A stretch of 33,040 nt of DNA, from contig JANBTH010000127.1 in assembly GCA_027578815.1 (NCBI GenBank), forward strand, positions 1-33,040, read 5' to 3'. Below the pieces are notes generated by a model. That model had not been told where the DNA came from and did not search any database. It saw only the letters and a list, made by a program, of their open reading frames with translations. Origin of the DNA: Coemansia sp. RSA 1804 (Eukaryota; Kickxellomycota; Kickxellomycetes; Kickxellales; Kickxellaceae). Below, piece after piece: positions 21,876 to 31,001 of the stretch; the first letter of the stretch is position 1; every line of letters starts with the position of its first letter. A program made the position numbers and the translations under genes.

Positions 21876-23723
21876 TCTGCTATAGCCTGCTTGCGTGTGC
21901 ACGAGTTTGGAGGAAAACAAGAGCTACGAATCTAGCAAACGACAACAACAGGTATATCTTTTTATTGCTTTGTAAGAAAAAGAGCAGATGCGATATTCAA
22001 AAATAACAGTGCAGATAAAAACGGGGGCAAATAATAGAGCGCGCTTGTCGCAACAGAGTCCTAAAATCAAGAAAGAGAGAGAGAAAAGGCGTTTATACAC
22101 TACTCCTCGTGGTAAGGGGGAAAAACAAAGAAAAAATTCTAGAAAGGTAAGGGACAATTTGGATGGGTGTGCGACTTTCACCAAACAGACGGGGAAGCTT
22201 GCTGAGCAACATTTCCCAGTCCTGTGCATAAATCGGGAAGCCTGCCTTTGTGCGCACACGGGTCGGGCGAGAGACACTCTTGTCTGGTTCCTGTTCTGTC
22301 TCTGCAACCCATCCACGGCGCTGGCGGCGGCCCATCCTATTCCTCCTGCGTTGGGCGACCTGAATGCTCTGGCTCTGCTGCGCCTGGCGCAGTCGCTGTG
22401 GCCACATGAGTTCCGCCGCCGCCTCAGCGGCTCTGCCGTGTGTGAATGAGTGAGGAAGTGGGAGCGCCTTCTTTTGCTGCTGGACACACCACCCAACCAG
22501 CGCTGCATCTAGAGTGAACATTCGAAAAAGAATGTTCTACCCAGAACACTTGGACCCGTGCTTCAACTCTTTGTTCCTTGGATGTGATCTCCATCCATGT
22601 TCCGTTTTTCGCGCCCAAGATAAGGAAAGAGAACAAAGACCCTCGCTCCACACACGCCAGTAATTCTCTCGCTGCTGGATTTTTCTATTAGATTCACTCA
22701 ACACCAACCAACGCCCATTCCATTGTGTGGTGGTGGTTCCAATATCTCTCTCATTTCCTTTCTTCACGTGGGACTCGGTCGTATGGATATCTGGTGCGAC
22801 CAGTCTCACTACGAATTCTCGCACAGTCCCAAAGACTACATCATTTCTGTTATGTTCTCTGCTTTTTATTGCGCAACCAGCTAACTGGCCCTTTCGGCAC
22901 CTGTCTGCAATCGAGAACAGTTACCCCCCCCCGGCCAGCAAGCAGTGTTTCCAATTGGATCAAGGTTGCGCGATTGGCACTGTACACTGGCGGGATATAG
23001 TATGAAATATGATGCTAGGATGATAATGATGATGATTATCATTGACTGGCGTCTTCGCTTCTTTCCTCTTTGGTCCGCTAAAAAAAACCAAACACCTTTG
23101 GCTGTTGTCAATGCAACGTAGATACGTTGAATGTTCCTTGAACCCAATCCGATTTGCAAACCTCAATACATTCGCATGGTTTCTCAAGCAGAAGAGCTAA
23201 AGAGCACATGTGTCGTGGCTATGCCAGTGGCTAAAAGACAAAATCTGCAAATCGGAACCTACAGGAAACCCACCATTGTTATTCTGCTCAACATCCGCCC
23301 ACATCACTTGGGGAGGTGGTTCCAGTGCGTTTTGTCTTGTGTCTACATGGTAATTAATGGGGTGTTAAGCATTTTCTAGTAACATTCTAGAACTTTTTCA
23401 CAAAGGCAAAGTAAGGATCTACATGGCATGATCTGACTCCACACCCACACAACCGCTAATCTCAAACCTGATCAGATCATTAAATCCGCTTGCCCGTGTC
23501 TGTTTCAATATCCATAAGGTAAAAAACCTCTCCACTATCGAGATGATCAAACTCCTCCCGCTTCTTTCTTTTTAATCCAAATTCGCATTTTGTTTATCTT
23601 TCCATCTCTTTCTTGTCTGTAGATTCGATATCTTTCTTCTTTGCCTAACGATTTATCTGTCAATCCAATCCTGTTGCTCTCACTGCGACCTGAGCAGCAA
23701 CTCAATTCGAATTCAAGCTTGCA
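21876..23723. other. Long spacer between the HSF-domain gene and NDUFB3-like gene
   Basis: 1.85 kb between divergent genes. A pyrimidine-rich minus-strand part (22060-22160) contains a TTGATTTTAG acceptor-like sequence, compatible with a spliced 5' leader of the HSF-domain gene. A GC-richer island at 22210-22520 holds an ATG-initiated minus-strand frame, 22521-22093 (142 codons), without recognisable domains. 23000-23060 has ATGATG-rich simple sequence, and 22924-22932 is a run of nine C. Nothing else is supported. Confidence 0.35.
22093..22521 (-). other. Doubtful 142-codon ORF upstream of the HSF-domain gene
   Basis: An ATG-initiated minus-strand frame in a GC-richer island, on the same strand as and upstream of the HSF-domain gene. 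Its translation is Arg/Gln-rich in the middle and then contains a more protein-like stretch (AGFPIYAQDWEMLLSKLP). It has no recognisable domain, and the end looks like non-coding pyrimidine-rich DNA. It may be an upstream ORF or leader exon of the HSF-domain gene, a small lineage-specific gene, or chance in a low-stop region. Confidence 0.2.
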
Positions 23724-23927
23724 ATGATTGACCCAGCAAAGATTGTAGAGAAGGCACAAAAGGCCGATATCAAAGACCCTTGGGCACGGCGCGAGGCCTG
23801 GCGCAAACACCCAGCGTTTTCGAAAATGAGTCAGCTCAAGGGAATGTTTCCGGGCTTTGGAATAGCATCTGGTCTGTTTGCTGTCTATCTTGCGTACGAC
23901 CATTTTGCAAAGCCAAAGAAGCACTGA
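23724..23927 (+). CDS. NADH dehydrogenase (complex I) subunit, NDUFB3/B12 family
   Basis: A 67 aa accessory subunit of the membrane arm of respiratory complex I in the mitochondrial inner membrane. The diagnostic block DPWARREAWRKHPAF (residues 18-32) matches the DPWxRNEAWR signature of NDUFB3/B12. One transmembrane helix follows (FGIASGLFAVYLAYDHFA, ~45-62), then a short basic tail. The start at 23724 is the first ATG after a pyrimidine-rich leader and gives the compact length usual in fungi. It diverges from the HSF-domain gene; the next gene downstream on the same strand is BCKDH E2. The presence of this gene argues that the organism keeps a proton-pumping complex I. Confidence 0.88.
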   Translation: MIDPAKIVEKAQKADIKDPWARREAWRKHPAFSKMSQLKGMFPGFGIASGLFAVYLAYDHFAKPKKH

Positions 23928-24612
23928 GGCACAAATGTCCTATGTTTTTATCTCCCATATACTTTCTAATTCATATATTTAGCATGCTTGTCTTTCATAT
24001 TTATATATTTGTTCTGTGCTTGCTGCTGGTTTGCTGGTATAATGGCTTTGGAAACAGAAGTGTATGCATACAAAAGGACTATGTTTGAACACAAAAAACA
24101 AAGAAATTAATTGACGATGCTCCACAGCTCGCGCTCTTACAACGCCTCATACACAGTGCAAATGGACATCTCTATCTGGAAAAGCTTAAAGAACAAGAGA
24201 AACAAAAAATAGTGCCGTGTTATCTCATACAATATGGAATTACCCACGGTTGACGCTGATCGTACGTGTACATGTATAAAAGAAGAAAAAGCACAGCACC
24301 GCTTGGCTGTTCGGGAAATACGAAAATCGGAGAAAAACAACACTAGCAAACCGCCATCTAAACCACAGCAGCGATCAAGCGTCCAAACTTTCCCACGATC
24401 TGTTGCAACACATGTTCTTTTTTCCCACCATATTCTGTCTCTCTGTCTTTGCCTTTTTTTCTTGTTGCCACCAGCTTCTCTGTTCAAGCCAAGCAGTGTT
24501 CTTCTGTTCTACATCCATCTTCTATTATGCTAGTGGAATAGCCTTTTTTCCTATTTTCTATTTCATCTGTTGCTGATTCTATTGTTGTTTTGTTTTCTTT
24601 TCGTCTAGGAAA
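23928..24612. promoter_or_regulatory. Spacer and promoter upstream of BCKDH E2
   Basis: 685 bp of AT-rich DNA. The last ~200 bp before the E2 start is strongly T/CT-rich and ends TTTTCGTCTAG just before the ATG, which resembles a splice acceptor and suggests a 5' leader intron. A plus-strand frame at 24234-24533 begins with charged residues but turns into this pyrimidine tract; I do not regard it as a gene. Confidence 0.35.
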
Positions 24613-26250
24613 ATGCATTCATTACGCAGTGCAATGCTGAGACAGGCGAGGGTCTATTCAGCAGTAGCTAATCCTGGCAGTAGGCTCTGCGTAATTAATG
24701 GCTTTTCGAACGGTCTTGCACTGTCCTCGAAAGCATGTTTGCCGAAGGCACAGCGTACCGAGCCGCCGATATCCTTACAATGCCTCCATCCGTCTGCTAG
24801 ATGTCAGCGAGGGTTCCAATCAAGCACCCAGAGTCATGCAGGATTGATCTCATACAACCTAGCTGACATTGGTGAGGGGATCACTGAGTGTGAGATTATC
24901 CAGTGGTTTGTTAAAGTTGGTGACAAGGTTTCTCAGTTTGACAAGATATGCGAAGTGGCTTCAGACAAGGCAACTGTAGAGATTACTTCTCGCTACGATG
25001 GAACAATTAGAAAGCTTCACTATAATGACAACGAGATTGCCCTGGTCGGAAAACCACTCGTTGATATTGAACTAGAAGACAGCAAGGCTGATCCTGCTGC
25101 ATCTGGCTTAACTTGCGACACCGCATTAGAGGAATCTGTTTCAAGCGCTCCTGCTCCTGCTGATGTTCCTGCTGCGGATCGATCTGATTCAGACTATTCA
25201 AGATCCCGCACAAGCGACGTTGTCTATGCTACACCAGCAGTGCGTCGTGTTGCTCGTGAGCATCTGATAGATCTCAGATTTGTTCCTGGATCTGGCAAAG
25301 ATGGCAGAATCTTGAAAGAGGATGTATATCGCTATATCAAAGATAACGTCAACCCTTCTGAGGCCTCAATATCTCATCCATCCCCTACCGAGCCCTTTTC
25401 ATCTTCCTCTGATTCTGCCGAGCAGCACTTTGTTCAAGCGAATGCAAGCGAGTCGTCAGCAACAGCATGCCTTGCCGGTACATCTACTGTCGTCACTGGC
25501 GAGGATCGTGTGGTTCCACTTTTGCCAATACAGCGCGCCATGTTCAAGAGTATGACCGAGTCGCTAGGAATTCCCCATTTTAGATTCAAAGACGAGATCG
25601 AGCTTGACGCACTCATGAAAGCCCGTCGGTGCATAAATGATTATCACAGCAAGACAGGCTCTGCCGACTCAGAGGCTGCGAAAATGTCTTTTATGCCGTT
25701 CTTCATGAAGGCCGCGTCTCTTGCCCTCGCGAAATACCCGATCCTAAATGCAAAGGTGGTTTCCGATGACAAATCCCAGCCAAAGCTGCTTTACAGAGCT
25801 GCACACAACATTGGCGTAGCAATGGATACGCCAGGCGGGCTAATTGTTCCTAATGTCAAGAATGTGCAGACAAAAACACTGATTGAGATTGCAGCAGAGA
25901 TCCAACGCCTTGTGGAACTGGGGAAGCGTGGGGCAATTTCTAGTGCCGACATGAAGGGCGGGACATTCACACTTTCAAATGTGGGCATGATCGGCGGAAC
26001 ATATCTCAGCCCAGTACTTGTCAGCTCTGAGGTGTGTATTGGTGCCATTGGAAAGACCCAACGCCTGCCTCGCTTTGAAACGACAATAGTCAATGGCAAT
26101 CCGGTAGAGCAGGTTGTCCCCAGACACATCCTTGTCACCAGCTGGTCCGCAGACCACCGTGTGGTGGACGGAGCAACGATGGCACGCTTTGCTACGCTGT
26201 ACAAACAGCTGATAGAATACCCCGAACTTATGCTTGCCAACATGAAGTAA
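24613..26250 (+). CDS. Branched-chain 2-oxoacid dehydrogenase E2 (dihydrolipoyl transacylase)
   Basis: Core of the mitochondrial complex that oxidises the 2-oxo acids from valine, leucine and isoleucine; E2 transfers the acyl group from lipoamide to CoA (animal DBT). Single exon, 545 aa. A mitochondrial presequence (1-~75) is followed by a lipoyl domain (~80-155) with FNLADIGEGI-type wording (YNLADIGEGITECEI) and the lipoylated Lys119 in ASDKATVE. An acidic/Ser/Pro linker leads to the peripheral-subunit-binding domain (~205-243, ATPAVRRVAREH). A second Ser-rich linker leads to the catalytic acyltransferase domain (~297-545), which ends with the active-site block SWSADHRVVDGATMARF. The IGEGITECEIIQW and GIPHFRFKDEI wording favours the branched-chain enzyme over pyruvate or 2-oxoglutarate E2. 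Saccharomyces lacks this enzyme. Converges on the DUF185 gene, 140 bp away. Confidence 0.93.
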   Translation: MHSLRSAMLRQARVYSAVANPGSRLCVINGFSNGLALSSKACLPKAQRTEPPISLQCLHPSARCQRGFQSSTQSHAGLISYNLADIGEGITECEIIQWFVKVGDKVSQFDKICEVASDKATVEITSRYDGTIRKLHYNDNEIALVGKPLVDIELEDSKADPAASGLTCDTALEESVSSAPAPADVPAADRSDSDYSRSRTSDVVYATPAVRRVAREHLIDLRFVPGSGKDGRILKEDVYRYIKDNVNPSEASISHPSPTEPFSSSSDSAEQHFVQANASESSATACLAGTSTVVTGEDRVVPLLPIQRAMFKSMTESLGIPHFRFKDEIELDALMKARRCINDYHSKTGSADSEAAKMSFMPFFMKAASLALAKYPILNAKVVSDDKSQPKLLYRAAHNIGVAMDTPGGLIVPNVKNVQTKTLIEIAAEIQRLVELGKRGAISSADMKGGTFTLSNVGMIGGTYLSPVLVSSEVCIGAIGKTQRLPRFETTIVNGNPVEQVVPRHILVTSWSADHRVVDGATMARFATLYKQLIEYPELMLANMK

Positions 26251-26390
26251 AGATAGCAGTTTTAGCAGCTAACTGTATTCCCATTTGCACCATGTTTCCT
26301 TGAGTTTGGTTTCGTCTATGCTCTGTTTACAATAAACTCATGTCAATCCTTCTCAGGGTTCAATAGGCAGCTCAAGTAAAAAAAATGTGA

Positions 26391-27914
26391 CTATGATAGA
26401 AGAAACTTTGTATTCTCGTAGAAATCAAGCATTGGATTTTCGCCTGAACGGGTTTTCGTTTTACCTAGGTCTGCGTTTGCCTTGGCAAACTCACGCTGTG
26501 TGCAAACCCGCGAGCCGGATATTCCGGTCTCTGGAACAGAATTCCTCTGGCAGACATGGTCGTATATCTGCTTGAGAAGCTCAAAGTTTGTTGGAAAGAA
26601 AATATCAAACCATCCGGGCTGAACGAGATATGTCTCGCACGGAACCATGGCGCCGCCAAAGCGCGTCTGCACGACTGGTGCATCCACAGCGCCAGGAACG
26701 GTGTCAGGGAGCTCATGAAAGTCGCTAAGAACAAGCCTGTGACGGGGAAAATATTTGTCAAGAACGCGGCAGAACTGGAATGTCTGAGTGGGGATAAACT
26801 CGGATTTTGTCAAATTCGGAGAAAATGGGAATTTGGCGCGTAGGCTGCGATAGAGCTCTGGCGGAATCGCCTGAGTATGGTATGCAGGGCCTTTCAAACT
26901 CGCACGTGCACTAAGATAGTCGGCAATCAGCGGGTCGGACACTTGTTGATAGAACTCTTCAAACTCACCATCGTCGTACACCCGCACAAATGCCTGGTAC
27001 GGCTCACCTGTATCAAATCCATAACGCACAACGTCGTGTGCAAAATTGTCGATGACTTCCATTGCTACAAAAAAGCACGGTCTCTCCACACGTATGTCCC
27101 AGTCAAAAATAGACTTGTTGATAACACGGGCATTCATATGAGGCGCCTTGCCTTGCCTGACTTGCTGCCTCAGCTGCTGTTTTGCGAGCTTGGTGCTTAT
27201 CTCTATCAGATTGTACTCCATGCTGCTGTAGATGGCTGGCTCATTGTCACGAATGTAGTCAAGAATGTTTATCATCAGCGTTCCATTTCCTCCACCCATT
27301 TCGTAGATTGTCAGCGGCTCCTCCGACCGCTGCCTTGTGCTGTCAGCCTTGAATTGCTTGATTATATGCTGTGCAATGGAATATCCATACCAAGGCTTGA
27401 GGATCTCTGTCGGAGTATGCCACAACTGACGTGGAATGTTGCGAACATCGTCAAGCTCGCTCTCCATCTCCTGGTATTCCACTCCCATGGTCTTTAGAAA
27501 GTCGGCACAATCGCGAAACTTTGAAAAGACAAACTCCTTTCGTGGCGAAAATATAAGCGCCTGCTTTGAGAAATACCCGTATGCAGGATTGTAAAGCGAG
27601 TCACTGATAAAGTCTCGTACTAGCATCGTTACGTTTCTGGGAGGCTTTGTAAATTTCACAGCACACTCGTCTGCTGTTACCAGCATCGACGGGATGCGCG
27701 GATCGGCTGTTGTTGCTGGCATCCGCATTATATCGCGCACCGTGTCTAGATAGCCTTTTAGATTTCCACCGTCATTGTCTGTGACCTTGCTATTGGTATT
27801 TCTTGATGGACTCGCCTGCTTTCTGCTATATTTGGCATTTCTCGGAAGCCCTGCACTGCATGAGAAAGCACGACGTATGGTACGTGCCGCTGTCAACTTT
27901 ATTCTGCTCGCCAT
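26391..27914 (-). CDS. DUF185/MidA-family SAM-dependent methyltransferase, mitochondrial
   Basis: A putative protein methyltransferase of the MidA/NDUFAF7 superfamily; NDUFAF7 dimethylates an arginine of NDUFS2 during complex I assembly. The 507 aa protein opens with a basic presequence (MASRIKLTAARTIRRAFS), which indicates mitochondrial import. Family marks are VRDFISDSLYNPAYGYFS with IFSPRKEFVF (~95-135), the AdoMet-binding glycine motif YEMGGGNGTLMINILDYI (~212), the following acidic strand NLIEIS, and a C-terminal GGAMVPCETYLVQPGWFDI block. The EMGGGNGT wording differs from the ELGPGRGT of true NDUFAF7, so this is probably the second, fungal/plant-type DUF185 paralogue with an unassigned substrate. 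The start is the ATG at 27914, since the upstream extension begins only at TTG. Divergent from the FHA kinase. Confidence 0.8.
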   Translation of the reverse strand: MASRIKLTAARTIRRAFSCSAGLPRNAKYSRKQASPSRNTNSKVTDNDGGNLKGYLDTVRDIMRMPATTADPRIPSMLVTADECAVKFTKPPRNVTMLVRDFISDSLYNPAYGYFSKQALIFSPRKEFVFSKFRDCADFLKTMGVEYQEMESELDDVRNIPRQLWHTPTEILKPWYGYSIAQHIIKQFKADSTRQRSEEPLTIYEMGGGNGTLMINILDYIRDNEPAIYSSMEYNLIEISTKLAKQQLRQQVRQGKAPHMNARVINKSIFDWDIRVERPCFFVAMEVIDNFAHDVVRYGFDTGEPYQAFVRVYDDGEFEEFYQQVSDPLIADYLSARASLKGPAYHTQAIPPELYRSLRAKFPFSPNLTKSEFIPTQTFQFCRVLDKYFPRHRLVLSDFHELPDTVPGAVDAPVVQTRFGGAMVPCETYLVQPGWFDIFFPTNFELLKQIYDHVCQRNSVPETGISGSRVCTQREFAKANADLGKTKTRSGENPMLDFYENTKFLLS

Positions 27915-28342
27915 GGGGCTATAGTAGCTACAAACAATCCTCTTCCTACACAATGACGATTGTATTTCTGCAATACCAAATAACAAAAAAACAGATATTA
28001 CAACTTTTCCCCTTCACTACAGTCGGACTGCCACATCCTCAAAAGCACTCGATTCGCTGATAAACACTTGCATGGCAACTGAAGACCACATCTACGCTTA
28101 GGGGAACAGAATGATCACTAAACCAAGTCAGAAAAAGACGTGGCTTCTGCTTCTTTCCGTTCACGGCTTTTTTTGTTTTTATTTACCGTAATACAGAGTG
28201 AATTTGTATCTATTTGAATTTACAGATAATACGCTATTATTGTTCACGCGTTTTCCTATTATAGTACATGCCCTCGTTCTAGTCAACATCCACTGTCTGT
28301 TTAACCAGGCTTGACTGACTTCTTCCCAAAGGCACAAGCAGA
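27915..28342. promoter_or_regulatory. Divergent promoter region, DUF185 gene and FHA kinase
   Basis: 428 bp between two divergent start codons. It is A/T-rich without a clear TATA box. A GTGGCTTCTGCTTCT pyrimidine stretch and poly-T tracts occur at 28138-28185. No RNA gene or ORF is supported. Confidence 0.3.
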
Positions 28343-31001
28343 ATGAGCGATATCGCAATGCAGTCGCCATCGAACACGCAACTGGAAAACACACAGCCTA
28401 CCCAGGCGACTCAGCCTACCCAGGCGACTCAGCGCCCTCCAATGTCTGCAAAAAACAGCTACTCTGGTGTATATGCGACTATGGTTCCTCGCAACCCCCA
28501 GCTAAAACCCTTGCTAATGGAGAGAGACAGACTGATCCACGACGGATATACGATCGGACGTCTTGATGACTGCGATATAGCGTTGGATCGGAGCTTTATA
28601 AGTGGAAAACATTGCAGACTCTATATGGAACCTAGTACGGATCCAACAAGACCCAATCTATATATTCTAGATACAAGGTAACACTGTAGCTGGATATCGG
28701 TTCTAGAAACACCTTTAAGTTCTATCTATGGCTACGCATACACTCTGCATATGTCTCAGTATTCCTTTTGCTAATACATGTATTGCACCTTGTTTGTATT
28801 GTAGCACCAACGGAACATATATCAATGACCGTGTGCTTGGACGTGGAAACTGTACTATCTTGCTTCATAAAGACCGTGTTGGGTTCCTGCAAACAACCAA
28901 CGCCCTACCATCAGATATCGCCTTGGAATACAGCGTCGAGTTTACCGATAACAGTAACCAATCCAGCAATGATCATTCTGAAATTGGCACCGAGATGCTG
29001 CGCTTGTACGATTTCAAGCGAGAGATAGGCACCGGAAACTTTGCAAAGGTCTGGCTAGCAATCCACAAGCAGAGTGGAACGGCTTGTGCGTGCAAGGTTA
29101 TCAATAAGAAACGACATCTATTTAGCACTGGGCTAACCAGGGTGTTTGAGCGTGAAATAAGCATTATGAGACAACTAAACCACCCAAACATTGTTCCTCT
29201 GCACGAGCTTCATATGAATCGCGATCGCATATATATATTTATGGAGTATCTTGAAGGAGGCGATTTGTTCTCATATCTTTCCGATAACGGATCATTCACA
29301 GAAGCCTGCTGCCGGCCAATCTTCAAGCAAATATGCAGTGCAGTACATTATCTTCATGCGAACGGTATCACTCATAGAGATATAAAGCTGGACAACATTC
29401 TGATTAAAACTGCATCCAGCGGATCAATCCACTCTATTAAGGTTGCAGACTTTGGTCTTGCTCGTGCGGTTGGCGATGGCGATTTAATGCGGACCATATG
29501 TGGAACTCCAAGCTACCTGGCGCCAGAGATTGTTTGCAGAACCTCAGCATCAACACCGTATAGCAAGAGCGTTGATATGTGGGCGCTGGGCGTTGTCTTA
29601 TATGCTCTGCATATGAACAGCTTTCCGTTTTCGAGGCTTTTTCAGAATGACCAACCCTCAACAAACTCTATTGATGCTTATCACCATGCAAGCAAGCTCA
29701 CCGATACAAATTTAAAGTACATCTGCTTATCCGAGTCGCTCCGTGATCTGATTACAAAGATGCTTCAAGTTGATGCCTCAAAGCGCATAACAATTGAAGC
29801 TGTTTTGCATCATCTTTGGATGCAGACTGGCAGCGACGGAGTTCCTGGAAGCATGTTTGAACCCTTTAATATCTGGGGAATGCTTAGGATAGAGGCACCG
29901 CCGTCGAAACCACAGAACAACAGCAAACATAGTAATACACATTGTGCAAGACAGCAGCCGCATATTGACTTGTTTCGCGATAACACTATCATCGGCCGAA
30001 GTCGCAAGAGCCATATCCAGATTCCTGATCCGCGGGTATCTGCCCAGCATTGTGAGATTCTATTTAAAGATTCGCTTGTCTTTCTACACAACATTGGACG
30101 CAGCAGAATTTTGGTGAACGGTGAGCCTGTATCAAGTGGTCAACAAGTGAGTCTCAACGATCCGTTTACGTTTTCTCTTTGGTTACCAAGCAGCTCTGTG
30201 TCTGGGGTGATCACATCATCGACTCCTTCCAGATGGGACACATGTAAATTTTCCGTCCACATGCTTCCCAGGCCATGGAACCAGATCTGGGTTAACAACC
30301 AGAATGCAGAGTCCGTGGTCATTACCACCAACAGTCCAAAAAACAAGGACATACCACAAGGAAATGGACCAACTTATCAATTTGCTTCAGATTCTGTATT
30401 GAAAGAATCTCAGCAGCACTCTGTTTCTATCAACTATGCTTTGACTGCAAAGAGCTCACCTTCTCAGCCTCCGCCACTTGTATTGCCAGTTCAGTCACAT
30501 CATCTCTCCGCCTTGCCATTCATGAATGCAAAGATGGTCCATATCATTAATGGTTCACTTTTCTTTGATATTACCTCAGAAGCTCTGCTGGATCTTCTGG
30601 GTTCAGATTCTGCTATTGCTCAACAACCACTAGCAGTCATGGGTGCAATAAGCGGAGACTATCCACAAATCCACATACATGATGACATGATTACCTTTGG
30701 ACGTGACACAGACTGCACAGTTACAATTAATGATCCGCACATTAGTCACCTCCATTGCAAAATTGCTATTGAAGATGGAAATGCCATTCTTATAAACTGC
30801 AGTGCGAATGGTACTTTTGTCAACTCTAAAAAGATTGATGGAACATCAGAGCTTAAAGAAGGTGATGATATTGTGCTGCTTTATGATTTTATTGAGCCAC
30901 AACAGCATGGTGAATGGCTGGGTAAAAACAGCATTGTAGACAGGCATGGCTATCCGATTTCCATAGGGTATCGTATTTACAAACTTTATAGTTGGGAATA
31001 A
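28343..31001 (+). CDS. Rad53/Chk2-type checkpoint kinase with three FHA domains, two exons
   Basis: A Ser/Thr kinase of the DNA-damage checkpoint, nuclear. Exons 28343-28677 and 28805-31001 (intron 127 bp) give 843 aa; splicing joins the FHA1 halves as LDT-STNGTYIN. An SQ/TQ-cluster-like N-terminus has six TQ sites (Thr12, 17, 20, 23, 26, 29), the kind of sites ATM/ATR phosphorylate. FHA1 (~60-150) has GR72-73, the S..H pair Ser87/His90, and NGTYIN. The kinase domain (~180-455) is complete: glycine loop IGTGNFAKV, Lys209, HRD (302-304), DFG (327), GTPSYLAPE. FHA2 (~495-580) has GR509-510, Ser524, His527. FHA3 (~720-810) has FGRDTDC, Ser759, His762, NGTFVN. Rad53 has FHA-kinase-FHA and Chk2/Cds1 one FHA, so the extra C-terminal FHA is unusual. 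Confidence 0.92.
28397..28432 (+). repeat. Two perfect 18 bp tandem repeats encoding PTQATQ
   Basis: The unit CCTACCCAGGCGACTCAG occurs twice back to back (28397-28414 and 28415-28432) inside the kinase coding sequence. Each copy adds two TQ motifs to the N-terminal phosphorylation cluster. Exact identity at the DNA level points to recent duplication. Confidence 0.95.

Noticed and set aside
22924..22932. Run of nine cytosines as a regulatory tract
   Set aside because: A single homopolymer without context; may also be a sequencing-length uncertainty.
23008..23045. Possible C/D snoRNA (ATGATGA-like boxes)
   Set aside because: The ATGATG words belong to a simple repeat and no paired C/D box arrangement with a terminal stem is visible.
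23131..23379. 82-codon plus-strand frame before the NDUFB3-like gene
   Set aside because: No domain, hydrophobic/Cys-rich end and no splice context; chance ORF is more likely.
24234..24533. 99-codon plus-strand frame before BCKDH E2
   Set aside because: Its second half is a translated pyrimidine-rich promoter tract; no homology recognised.
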